A stretch of 33,556 nucleotides of DNA from JAHITU01 sp043800905. GTDB taxonomy: Bacteria > Patescibacteriota > Minisyncoccia > Phycocordibacterales > UBA12079. The stretch spans positions 1 to 33,556 of the forward strand of contig JAZDMO010000014.1 of assembly GCA_043800905.1 (NCBI GenBank), written 5' to 3'. A program made the position numbers and the translations under genes. Within the stretch, counting starts at the first letter, position 1. The number at the start of each line of letters is the position of its first letter. A model generated the notes under the pieces. That model did not search any database. It saw nothing but the letters and a program-made list of their open reading frames with translations, and had not been told where the DNA came from. This document shows, one piece after another, positions 23,850-31,024 of this stretch.

Positions 23850-23941
23850 AGATTATTAAATAATACTATAAATTAAGATTTATTCTACTTATTGAAAATT
23901 TAAAAGTAACTAATCTTGGTTTAATAACTATTAGATATTTT

Positions 23942-24394
23942 TTAAATTAGTCGCTCTAAAAGAGTTTTAAGAAATGGTTCTTTTAATTCCTCTTCTTCTA
24001 GATGAGTTAATAAATAACTTTTTATTTCATCGTTGTCAATCTGTCTTGGGTTTAGAGGAATAATTAATAAAGGTTTTGTTTTTGATTGTGGCTTTAATAA
24101 AATCTTTTTTTCATCTTCATTTATCCAAAAAGATTGAAGAGAATAAAAGGAAATTAGTTTTTGTTCGATTAAAAAACCCTTTTTAAATAATTTAAAAGTT
24201 AATCTTTTGGGCGGGCGACTAGCAAAAACAGAAATACTAAAAACCGCTACTAAAATTAAAATACTTAGTATAAAATTATTAAATAAAAAAGAAGTCCAAG
24301 CCATTCCTATCGCAATAATCCAAATCGCCCAAAACCAATTATCACTTTTGGGTTCAAAATCATATTCAAACGCTTGCCATTCAATTTCTTCCAT
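23942..24394 (-). CDS. Conserved-type small membrane protein, two TM segments
   Basis: A 150-residue protein: a short acidic N terminus (MEEIEWQAFEYDFEPKS), two closely spaced hydrophobic segments (about 20-40 and 42-58), then a soluble domain rich in beta strands (RLTFKLFKKGFLIEQKLISFYSLQSFWI), ending in an acidic helix. The architecture of two TM segments followed by a small beta domain recalls PH-like membrane proteins, but I do not recognise a named family. A TGcTAAAAT box ends 6 bases before the ATG on the minus strand, supporting the start and a leaderless mRNA. Confidence 0.7.
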   Translation of the reverse strand: MEEIEWQAFEYDFEPKSDNWFWAIWIIAIGMAWTSFLFNNFILSILILVAVFSISVFASRPPKRLTFKLFKKGFLIEQKLISFYSLQSFWINEDEKKILLKPQSKTKPLLIIPLNPRQIDNDEIKSYLLTHLEEEELKEPFLKTLLERLI

Positions 24395-24426
24395 GGATAT
24401 ATTTTAGCATAAAATCTTTTACAAGA

Positions 24427-24465
24427 CATAAATAAAAACTGGCTAAATGCCAGTTTTTATTTATG
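24427..24465. terminator. Perfect palindromic hairpin beside the Ser tail element
   Basis: A 17-bp perfect stem (24427-24443 with 24449-24465, core AAAAACTGGC/GCCAGTTTTT) and 5-nt loop. With T runs on both strands it can end transcription from both sides. It lies just outside the tRNA-Ser tail element. Confidence 0.75.
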
Positions 24466-24488
24466 ATATGGATTGTTGTGTTCAAATT

Positions 24489-24630
24489 GGCGGAGGGGGA
24501 GGGTTCGACCCACAATCACTAAGTAAAATTTTTCGTAAACTCAAATTTTACAAAGTGTTGTTGGTCGCGGCACGGAAAAGTGCGTTTAGCACTTTTCCTA
24601 CCACCGTTCGAATCCCACCCCCACCACAGC
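24489..24630. repeat. tRNA-tail hairpin element, Ser copy, 4.1 kb from tRNA-Ser
   Basis: Left end GGCGGAGGGGGAGGGTTCG equals the antisense of the tRNA-Ser(TGA) acceptor/T-arm tail found at 28746-28765; right end CCGTTCGAATCCCACCCCCA (about 24604-24623) is its sense copy with two or three changes. Between are AAGTAAAATTTTTCG...CTCAAATTTTA, as in the Val copies, and a hairpin GGAAAAGTGC/GCACTTTTCC (24575-24599). All other copies lie next to their tRNA; here the space between is filled by the gene array at 24637-28746. Confidence 0.75.
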
Positions 24631-24636
24631 TTTTCA

Positions 24637-24743
24637 CTGTGCTCTAATCTGCGGGCAACCTCGGGCTGGAACCGTGGGTTACCAATCCCTGTAAGGCGTT
24701 TTTAAGCTTTTTAGAGCTACTATCCGAAGGATCCTCGTGCACC
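24637..24743 (-). repeat. Array site A (att-like), terminal
   Basis: First site of the array, next to the Ser tail element. Minus strand: GTGCACGAGGATCCTTCGG, then CTAAAAAGCTTAAAA, CCTTACAGGG, GGTAACC and a T-arm-like CACGGTTCCAGCCCGAGG followed by TTGCCCGCA. It aligns closely with site C. Its outer end lacks a clear GCTAGCACGAAG, reading AGAGCACAGTG, as expected for an array end. Confidence 0.65.
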
Positions 24744-24750
24744 TTAGTTA

Positions 24751-25527
24751 TTATTTTGAAACAATAATTAAATAATCCTTAAAATCTAAATATCCATTCT
24801 CTTGGTTGTCCTTTATTTTCTGTAAAAATTCCCTACTTTCTTTGTCGCTTGGAAATGAATCAGTGTTATGAATAAAACGATAGAATATTTTAAGATCAAA
24901 TAGACTCTTTGTATTTAACATATCACCAATATACATTCTCATCTTCAATTTCTTTATTTCTACTTTTAGTCCAAGATTTTTATAGAAATCAATTATATAT
25001 TCAGCATAGTTGAATTCAGGATAAATTTGTCGCAACATTATTTTATAATGAGTACTCCCTTTTGGTAAAGTAAGAATCATTAATTTTCCATTAGAATTTA
25101 ATAAATTAGGAAGCTTCGATAATTGGGCGTCATAGTCCTTTTGGTTTATCCCCCAATAATAATTTGTGTGTGAAGTAAAAACAATGTCGTATTTTTTATT
25201 TTTTTTAAAAGTTGAGAGAGACCGTGGAAAAAGTTCCCCCACATTATTTTCTGGCGTTAAAAAAGCCTCAGCAGAGGTCAATGCATTCTCATTTGGCTCA
25301 AGTAAATCGCACACATAATTACCATTAATCCTATCAAGTATTTGCTTGGTAGTATGACCCTCACCACAACCGATGTCTAAAATTTGTTTAGAAGAGGAGT
25401 TTTGTGAATCAATTTCCTTTGTTATTTCAGCAATAATATTAAACCAATCTTCCACAAAACTTCTTATATAGATATTTTCATAAACACTTGAAAATTCTTT
25501 TTCTCCCCAAAAATGCCATTTTGCCAT
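24751..25527 (-). CDS. Class I SAM-dependent methyltransferase (array gene 1)
   Basis: A 258-residue protein. The SAM motif ILDIGCGEGHT lies at 49-59, followed by a conserved-type acidic residue in DLLEPNENAL (motif II region, about 75-84) and by KYDIVFTSHTNYYWG (about 113-127). The C-terminal half is variable, so the substrate is unknown; histamine-methyltransferase-like and small-molecule types have this layout. It is the last gene of the four-unit array when read from tRNA-Ser. A TAAAAT box ends 6 bases before the ATG, so this unit brings its own promoter. The stop lies 7 bases before site A. Confidence 0.8.
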   Translation of the reverse strand: MAKWHFWGEKEFSSVYENIYIRSFVEDWFNIIAEITKEIDSQNSSSKQILDIGCGEGHTTKQILDRINGNYVCDLLEPNENALTSAEAFLTPENNVGELFPRSLSTFKKNKKYDIVFTSHTNYYWGINQKDYDAQLSKLPNLLNSNGKLMILTLPKGSTHYKIMLRQIYPEFNYAEYIIDFYKNLGLKVEIKKLKMRMYIGDMLNTKSLFDLKIFYRFIHNTDSFPSDKESREFLQKIKDNQENGYLDFKDYLIIVSK

Positions 25528-25581
25528 AATTATATTTTAATCTATTTAATAAATTTGTATAGCTATGTTGTCTATAAGCTA

Positions 25582-25694
25582 CTTCGTGCTAGCACGATGT
25601 TGCGGGCTACTTCGGGCTGGAACTGTGGAGGGTTAAGTTCTGTAAGGTTATTTTTAACTATTTTAATTAGTCAAAATTAAGGTCTTCGTGCGAA
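25582..25694 (-). repeat. Array site B (att-like)
   Basis: Minus strand: CGCACGAAG at the gene 2 side, an AT-rich middle (AATTTTGACTAATTAAAATAG), CCTTACAG, the T-arm-like ACAGTTCCAGCCCGAAG, GTAGCCCGCA, ACATCG and the outer GTGCTAGCACGAAG. It shares the last 50 bases with site C nearly exactly, while the first half differs. Confidence 0.68.
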
Positions 25695-25718
25695 TGTCTT
25701 TGATTTCTAAAAATAGTT

Positions 25719-26225
25719 CTACAAAAAACTTATTACCAAAAAGAGCAGGGCTACAATAAAACCAAAATAAAAAAACATTTCAACTTGACGCTGATACTTT
25801 GCAAAAACGATAAAAGTTTTTTCCTTTAAATTTTTTCCCGAAGAAATATCGAGGAAGGTCTTACTTATGTCTTTTTTTAATGTCTTTACGACTTCCTCTA
25901 ATTCTTCTCTAGTGTCCTTTTTTATTACATCAACTTGTTTTGGGAAACCAATGAGAGTACGGTAGTAACGACTTTCTGTTTCAAAGATTAAATAAATACT
26001 ACCAATAATAATAACGAAAACATCTGTAAACCATGAAAGCAAAAGAAAGAAGTTCGGCTCACCATTTGTTGTTGCGGACAATCCTGCAGAGAATCCCAAT
26101 ATGGTACCAATTAACAACATCATGTGCTCAAAATTTTTACGTTTTTCATTGATATTTTTATTGGTAGCCTTCAATAGGTTTTCCAAGAGTTTATTTAGCT
26201 GTTCATCTTTATGCATATTATCCAT
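25719..26225 (-). CDS. Hypothetical membrane protein (array gene 2)
   Basis: A 168-residue protein with a charged helical N terminus (about 1-32), two hydrophobic segments (about 34-52 and 58-82), a long Lys/Glu-rich helical segment (about 95-140, possibly coiled coil) and a C-terminal hydrophobic segment (about 147-167). It matches no family I know; the layout resembles small helical membrane effectors or sensors of accessory modules, which is inference only. The start is the first ATG; an inner ATG 3 codons later is possible. A TATAAA box lies 8 bases upstream. Confidence 0.6.
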   Translation of the reverse strand: MDNMHKDEQLNKLLENLLKATNKNINEKRKNFEHMMLLIGTILGFSAGLSATTNGEPNFFLLLSWFTDVFVIIIGSIYLIFETESRYYRTLIGFPKQVDVIKKDTREELEEVVKTLKKDISKTFLDISSGKNLKEKTFIVFAKYQRQVEMFFYFGFIVALLFLVISFL

Positions 26226-26283
26226 ATCTTTAATTTATACTATTCGTACTTCGAACCTTTTCGTGTGAATGAGGATAGTAAGA

Positions 26284-26346
26284 CCTTCGTGCTAGCTGTT
26301 GGATGCGGTGTGTCCGGGATTTGAACATCCTCGTGCTAGCACTAAG
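26284..26346 (-). repeat. Array site D (att-like, short form with tRNA tail)
   Basis: Two near-identical 12-mers, GCTAGCACGAGG and GCTAGCACGAAG, enclose about 30 bases that read as a T-arm and acceptor end (GGATGTTCAAATCC, then CGGACACACCGCA on the minus strand). Gene 3's TAG stop lies at its inner edge (26342-26344). This shortest site shows the motif order most clearly. Confidence 0.68.
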
Positions 26347-27685
26347 ATCTTTCTAAAAGAACCTCTTTTTTGAGGAAAATTTGTCCCAGCACAAAAAATA
26401 TAACAGTAGCTATTAGAGTAGCTATCATATTATCAGAATTTAAATTACCACTAAATACTAAGACAAAAAATGCTATTAAACCTCCTACCATTCCTAAAAA
26501 TACAGCCTTTCTTTTCAGATTCCAAAAAAGCGAAAATAATATCATAGGAGAAACTATTAAAGTTAAACTGATTAGGGCGAATAAAAGTTGTAGAATACTT
26601 GAAACAAATATTGCAATGACCATAGCAATTACAGCTAAAATCAATATGAATTTACGAATATCCTTAACTAATTCATTTGAGTCTTCTCCTTTTTTATTTT
26701 TAGAAAAATCACGAGATAGACTAGAAGAAAGATAAAACAATTCAGTATCTATCGTAGACATAATAGCCGCTAAAACTACAACAACAGCCAATCCAAGAAG
26801 TTGTGGAGGTAGTAAGTTAAATATTCCATAGAAAAAAGCTTCGTTTGAGGCAATATCAGGAAAATTACTTTTTGCCACAATACCTACATATGAAACCATC
26901 GCACCAAAAGAAACAAAACCAATAGCAGAAAGATAAGATGCTTTTTTAATACTTTTTATATTTTTAGTAGCATAAATTCTTTGCCAGATATCTGCTGAAC
27001 CAAAAATCACAAAAACCCCGACTACCACAAAAGCGATAGCCATTGGGAATCCAACACTCATTAAATCAAATTGTACTACAGCCTCACTTCCTAAATTTAT
27101 ATTAAGAACTAAAGATAAGAATATAAACAACATTATTATTGCCTGTAAAAAATCCGTCTTTATAACTGCTTTAAATCCTCCGAGTAAAAGGTAAAGAAGA
27201 GTTCCTACTCCTAGAATAATTACCGCAAGAGGGTATGAAATACCAAGAAGTGGGGCAAAGATACTTCCACCAGCAATGAATTGTCCCACAAGTAAGGAGA
27301 AGAAAGCCACAAACAAAACAATAGAAGAAATTTTTGCGTTCTTGTTACCAAATTTTTCTTGTATGTACTCTGATATGGTCAGATATTTTTTATCGTCTGA
27401 AATCTCCTTAACCTTTTTTGCATTAAATCCAAGTAGCACAAGACCTAACCCAGCACCAACCCAAAACCACATAGCACCAAAACCTAATTCAAAAGCTAAG
27501 GCCGCCTGTCCGACCAAAATAAAACCACCAATAACAGCAAACATTGAAGCTGATGATTGTAAAAATCCAATTTTTCTTCCAGCGATTACATAATCTTCTG
27601 AACTCTCCCTTTTTTTAGTCCAAAGTCCAATTGCAAAAACAGCTATGAAGTATAGTGCAATTAATAAAATATTGTTATAAGACAT
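26342..27685 (-). CDS. Sodium:solute symporter family protein (array gene 3)
   Basis: A 447-residue integral membrane protein with about 12-13 hydrophobic segments. The segment near the N terminus with SSEDYVIAGRKIGFLQSSASMFAVIGGFILVGQAAL is typical of the SSS family (proline, pantothenate and sialic acid transporters), and the GSADIWQRIYATKN block near the centre and STIDTELFYLSSSLSRDF near residues 312-329 fit too. It should import a small organic solute with sodium; the solute cannot be told. Importing metabolites fits a cell with reduced synthesis. The stop overlaps site D. The unit is the largest of the array. Confidence 0.88.
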   Translation of the reverse strand: MSYNNILLIALYFIAVFAIGLWTKKRESSEDYVIAGRKIGFLQSSASMFAVIGGFILVGQAALAFELGFGAMWFWVGAGLGLVLLGFNAKKVKEISDDKKYLTISEYIQEKFGNKNAKISSIVLFVAFFSLLVGQFIAGGSIFAPLLGISYPLAVIILGVGTLLYLLLGGFKAVIKTDFLQAIIMLFIFLSLVLNINLGSEAVVQFDLMSVGFPMAIAFVVVGVFVIFGSADIWQRIYATKNIKSIKKASYLSAIGFVSFGAMVSYVGIVAKSNFPDIASNEAFFYGIFNLLPPQLLGLAVVVVLAAIMSTIDTELFYLSSSLSRDFSKNKKGEDSNELVKDIRKFILILAVIAMVIAIFVSSILQLLFALISLTLIVSPMILFSLFWNLKRKAVFLGMVGGLIAFFVLVFSGNLNSDNMIATLIATVIFFVLGQIFLKKEVLLERS

Positions 27686-27792
27686 AATTATATATTTATG
27701 ATTTTGTTAATTATAATCATATTTTAACATACAGAACATACAGATTATAAGTTTAAATATAAAAAACACATGGTTAGGTGTTTTTTATAGCT

Positions 27793-27906
27793 CTTCGTGC
27801 TAGCACAATGTTGCGGGCTACCTCGAGCTGGAACCGTAAGTTACCAAGCCCTGCAAGGCAGGTTTTAAGCTTTTTAGGGTTACTAACCGAAGGATCCTCG
27901 AGCGCC
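27793..27906 (-). repeat. Array site C (att-like)
   Basis: Minus strand: GGCGCTCGAGGATCCTTCGG, GTTAGTAACC, CTAAAAAGCTTAAAA, CCTTGCAGGGCTTGG, GTAACTTACGGTTCCAGC, TCGAGGTAGCCCGCA, ACATT and the outer GTGCTAGCACGAAG. Gene 4's stop is 4 bases from its inner edge. TGC-GGGCT and AGCCC-T-GCA can pair, giving an imperfect hairpin. Confidence 0.68.
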
Positions 27907-27909
27907 TAT

Positions 27910-28668
27910 TTATTTAGTTTTTTGAGAAGACCAATCTGTGTTTGTAAAAACTTCGTTTGCGTCGGTTATAATTTTTAATGCTTCAGGGAAAGACTCTTTT
28001 CTTTCTTGAGTGAATTTTCCGTAATCAAATATTCCCATAAGAATACTTAGTATGTTGATTAACATATTTCTTAAAGTACGTAGGCGGTAAGTTTCAAATT
28101 CTATCGTTGCAGTTTTTGGTTCAAATTTTATCTGCCCTTTTTTTACTAAAGTCCTAATCGCTTTAAGAGAAATATTATGAGAATATACTTGAGAAGATTC
28201 ATTCCAGTATCTTTTCAAAATAACTAGAAGTTCTTTTTCTGGGTATTCTGGAACTGTATTGCTTGCAGAGATCTGCTTACAAATATCACCAAAACTCTTC
28301 ATCTTACCTCTATTGTTTTTCCAATCAATAAAACACTGTTGGTCATATCCTATCGCAATTGCCACAGCGAGTAATTCAGAATAATTTCGCTTTAAAACTA
28401 AAGTGTTATCCCAAAAACCACTTCTGCTTAAAGAATACATACTCAATACAGTTTCTAGAGATTGTATCAAAACACCAAGAGCATATTCATAGTTGCTATC
28501 TTTCCATTCATCTGAAGAGTAGAACTTTGAAATACTACGCATTGTTAAAAGGGTTAAGGTAAAGATTTTCTCTATGTCTTCGAACTCTTTAATGTCCTGC
28601 TCAGAAAAAGTTTTTTCTGCAGTATCAATTAACTTTGTTATATCTGTAAATGTATTTACTTCACTCAT
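27910..28668 (-). CDS. Hypothetical helical protein (array gene 4)
   Basis: A 252-residue protein of mostly helical prediction, no membrane segment or signal. The region with SRSGFWDNTLVLKRNYSELL (about 93-112) and the later SQVYSHNISLKAI (about 163-175) faintly resembles DUF5677-like proteins, but I am not sure. The frame continues upstream through tRNA-Ser to 28827, which is impossible as coding sequence; I choose the ATG at 28668. A TAGAAT box ends 7 bases before that ATG, so the unit carries its own promoter. It is the first unit next to tRNA-Ser. Confidence 0.65.
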   Translation of the reverse strand: MSEVNTFTDITKLIDTAEKTFSEQDIKEFEDIEKIFTLTLLTMRSISKFYSSDEWKDSNYEYALGVLIQSLETVLSMYSLSRSGFWDNTLVLKRNYSELLAVAIAIGYDQQCFIDWKNNRGKMKSFGDICKQISASNTVPEYPEKELLVILKRYWNESSQVYSHNISLKAIRTLVKKGQIKFEPKTATIEFETYRLRTLRNMLINILSILMGIFDYGKFTQERKESFPEALKIITDANEVFTNTDWSSQKTK

Positions 28669-28725
28669 AATTTCTATTCTATCGTTAACCAATAAATTTA
28701 TATAGTAAGGGTTACCTATATGGTT

Positions 28726-28746
28726 CTTCGTGCTAGCTCTAAGATG
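28726..28746 (-). repeat. Array site E (junction with tRNA-Ser)
   Basis: Minus strand: the tRNA-Ser end CCTCCGCA is followed directly by TCTTAGAGCTAGCACGAAG and then by unit 4. The position of CCGCA before GCTAGCACGAAG equals that of sites B, C and D. Confidence 0.7.
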
Positions 28747-28833
28747 CGGAGGGGGAGGGATTCGAACCCTCGGTACAGTTTCCCGCACTCCAGTTTTCAA
28801 GACTGGTGCATTCGACCTCTCTGCCACCCCTCC
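28747..28833 (-). tRNA. tRNA-Ser (anticodon TGA)
   Basis: An 87-nt class II tRNA on the minus strand: acceptor GGAGGGG/CCCCTCC, D arm with GGCAGAGAGGTCGAATGC, anticodon loop CTTGAAA between CCAGT and ACTGG, long variable arm, T arm GAGGGTTCGAATCCCTC, discriminator G as in Ser tRNAs. CA but not full CCA follows. Confidence 0.93.
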
Positions 28834-28914
28834 GTGTTTGTCTAATTAACGCCTTTCATCTTAACAAAATAACTCTTAAAAATCTAGGTTTGTTTTTTAA
28901 AAAAAGAATATTTT

Positions 28915-29181
28915 TTAACGTGATAAGAGAAGAGTAAAAGAAAATATTACACTTAATATTAGTAGAAAAAACATTAAAACAGAATCCTTTTTATTCTTTG
29001 TTCTTATTATTTTATAAAATAAAAATGTAGCCAAAAATAAAAGAAAGGTTGGTATTAGAATTTCTATCTCAAAAAATTTTTTTGTTGATGTAAAATTAAT
29101 CACTGAAAAAAATAATATTGATAAAGAAAAAAGATATACAGGGGTTGCAATTATAAAGCTTAAAGTTTTAATTATAGGCAT
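28915..29181 (-). CDS. Hypothetical small membrane protein
   Basis: An 88-residue protein with three hydrophobic segments (about 5-28, 37-58 and 67-86) and a short Lys-rich loop RTKNKKDS at about 60-67. No family is recognised. It is very AT-rich like the core genes and stands alone between tRNA-Ser and a divergent gene. No clear promoter or ribosome-binding site is seen close to the start, so the start and the coding status are less certain. Confidence 0.5.
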   Translation of the reverse strand: MPIIKTLSFIIATPVYLFSLSILFFSVINFTSTKKFFEIEILIPTFLLFLATFLFYKIIRTKNKKDSVLMFFLLILSVIFSFTLLLSR

Positions 29182-29274
29182 ATTTCGTTTATTTAATTAT
29201 AAATTTATAATTTTATTATAACTTTTTTTTAAATAGTTTTCTATTTTAAATAATAGTGATATTATGATTGAGTT

Positions 29275-30465
29275 ATGTATAAAAATTTAGAGAATATATT
29301 TTTAGGAACCCTTATTTTTTTAAGTTTAACTGTTCCTAATCTAATAAAAGCGGAAGAAATTTTAGAACCAACCTTAATAAATGAGGTTTCTCCTAAGGTT
29401 GAAGTTTTTGTTTTTGGAAGAGAAGATTGTTCTTTTTGTATTAAAGAAAAAAATTTTCTTGAAAATTTAATAAAAGAAAGAGATGATTTTCAGGTTTATT
29501 TAATCGATATTAATACCGATGAAGGTTTTAAACAATTTGATTTAATTACTAAACAATTAGATTTACCACAAGCTACTCCTGTAACAGTTATTGGAAAAGT
29601 GGTTCTTCAGGGTTTTAATTCTCCTGAGACTACAGGGCAACAAATTATTTCTTTAATTGAGCAAGCTAAAAGTGGTCAGTTAGTTGAAAATATAGGAGAT
29701 CTTGAAATTGGTCATAATTTTGAATTCAATGTTCCTTTTCTAGGAAAAATTAATGCTAAAGATTTTTCTCTTTTTTCATTGTCTTTCATTCTCGGTTTGG
29801 TGGATGGTTTTAATCCTTGTGCTATGTGGGTTTTGATGACCTTTCTTTTGATTTTGTGGCAGGTAAAAGATAGAAAAAAAATGTTTCAAGTAGCGGGTTT
29901 GTTTATTTTGGCAGAAACGGTAATGTATTGGTTGATTTTGAATTTTTGGTATAAGACTTGGAATTTTATCGGTTTGGATAAAATTATTACTCCAGCGGTA
30001 GGTTTGTTAGCTGTGAGTTCGGGAATTTATTTTATTTATAGATATTGGAAGAATAGGGGAAAATTAGTTTGCGACACTGATATTGAAAAACAAAGTAAAA
30101 CTGAAACTAAAATTAGAGCCTTAATTGAAAATCCTTTAACTTGGTTGTCGGCTTTGGGAATTATTGGAGTAGCTTTATCTGTAAATATAATTGAGTTTGC
30201 TTGTTCGATTGGGATTCCTCAAGCCTTTACTAAAATTTTAGAATTAAACAAGCTTACTCTTTTGATTAGACAATTTTATATTTTTCTTTACACTCTCGCT
30301 TATATGATTGACGATATTTTGATTTTTGGATTAGCTCTTTACGGTTTTAATAAGTTTTATGCTGTGGGCCAAAAGTATTCTAATCTTTCTTCTTTAATTG
30401 GAGGTTTATTGATGTTAATTCTGGGAGCTTTGCTTTTGTGGGATCCAAGTATTTTGGTTTTTTAA
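29275..30465 (+). CDS. Thioredoxin/glutaredoxin-like domain fused to a CcdA/DsbD-like membrane domain
   Basis: A 396-residue protein. A signal-like hydrophobic stretch lies at about 8-24. The thioredoxin-fold domain (about 40-135) has the active CxxC motif C52-S-F-C55 and the cis-Pro region ATPVTVIG. A polytopic part (about 160-396) with six to seven hydrophobic segments follows, with FILGLVDGFNPCAMWVL at its start, similar to the CcdA/DsbD type that passes electrons across the membrane (here the Cys in NPCA, with a second Cys in EFACSIGIP). It likely moves reducing power outward for disulfide exchange. An extended -10 TGaTATTAT lies 9 bases before the ATG. Confidence 0.8.
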   Translation: MYKNLENIFLGTLIFLSLTVPNLIKAEEILEPTLINEVSPKVEVFVFGREDCSFCIKEKNFLENLIKERDDFQVYLIDINTDEGFKQFDLITKQLDLPQATPVTVIGKVVLQGFNSPETTGQQIISLIEQAKSGQLVENIGDLEIGHNFEFNVPFLGKINAKDFSLFSLSFILGLVDGFNPCAMWVLMTFLLILWQVKDRKKMFQVAGLFILAETVMYWLILNFWYKTWNFIGLDKIITPAVGLLAVSSGIYFIYRYWKNRGKLVCDTDIEKQSKTETKIRALIENPLTWLSALGIIGVALSVNIIEFACSIGIPQAFTKILELNKLTLLIRQFYIFLYTLAYMIDDILIFGLALYGFNKFYAVGQKYSNLSSLIGGLLMLILGALLLWDPSILVF

Positions 30466-30470
30466 AATGA

Positions 30471-30540
30471 ATCCCGTTAGAAATTTAAAAAACGGGTAAT
30501 CAAACAAAGTTATTAATTAATCATTAATTTCTAATGGGAT
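30471..30540 (+). promoter_or_regulatory. Inverted repeat covering the ruvX start codon
   Basis: ATCCCGTTAGAAATT (30471-30485) and AATTTCTAATGGGAT (30526-30540) pair over 15 positions with one G-T. The ruvX ATG begins inside the right arm. In RNA the hairpin could hide the start codon; it might also end the upstream transcript. Confidence 0.45.
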
Positions 30541-30925
30541 GAAATATTTAGGTATTGATTATGGTGAGAAAAGAGTAGGAATAGCCACATCAGATGATGG
30601 TGGAAATTTAGCATTTGCTAAAACTATTTTACTGAATGATAAATTTTTAATAGAAAATATTTTAAAAATTTGTGAGGAGGAAAAAATTGAAGCGATCGTA
30701 ATCGGGGAATCAAAAAATTTAATGGGGGAAGATAACCCTATCCAAAAAAAGATTTTGATATTCAGGGATGAATTGGCTAAAAGAATTAATTGTTTGATAT
30801 ACTTAGAGCCGGAATTTATGACCAGTATGGAAGCTCGGCACCTGCAAGAGGGAGTTAAGAGAATTGATGCCTCTGCTGCTGCTTTAATTCTTAAGTCTTA
30901 TCTAGAAAGAATTAAGAAGAATTAA
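30539..30925 (+). CDS. ruvX: Putative pre-16S rRNA nuclease / Holliday junction resolvase-like YqgF
   Basis: A 128-residue YqgF/RuvX protein of usual length. It begins with the RNase H-fold motif YLGIDYGEKRVGIATSD (about 3-19), has the central IEAIVIGESKNLMG block (about 50-63) where most members have VVGLPLNMDG, an ExxMTS motif near 101-106 and the final DASAAALILKSYL near 111-123. Family members mature 16S rRNA and some cut branched DNA. The central block deviates from the family's usual VGLP sequence. It lies 73 bases after the thioredoxin-fusion gene on the same strand. Confidence 0.88.
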   Translation: MKYLGIDYGEKRVGIATSDDGGNLAFAKTILLNDKFLIENILKICEEEKIEAIVIGESKNLMGEDNPIQKKILIFRDELAKRINCLIYLEPEFMTSMEARHLQEGVKRIDASAAALILKSYLERIKKN

Positions 30926-31024
30926 AATTTAAGAAAAAAAATTGCAAACCTGTCCTTCGTAGCCTTGGCTAAGGGGGAGCAAATTTTTCCTACAAACTAT
31001 CAACTATAACCTATAAACTAATTT

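Noticed and set aside
23445..23859. Small plus-strand reading frames around tRNA-Arg
   Set aside because: They overlap the tRNA and its hairpin copies and show no protein-like pattern.
24447..24647. Plus-strand frame covering the Ser tail element
   Set aside because: It lies entirely in the palindrome, tail element and site A; apparent protein is a translation of structured repeat.
24637..28746. Classical integron with attC sites
   Set aside because: No integron integrase in the window, and the RYYYAAC/GTTRRRY core pair is not conserved across sites; the genes also appear to carry their own promoters. Described as integron-like only.
28669..28827. N-terminal extension of the array gene 4 reading frame
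   Set aside because: It runs through the tRNA-Ser gene; the ATG at 28668 with a -10 box 7 bases upstream is the credible start.
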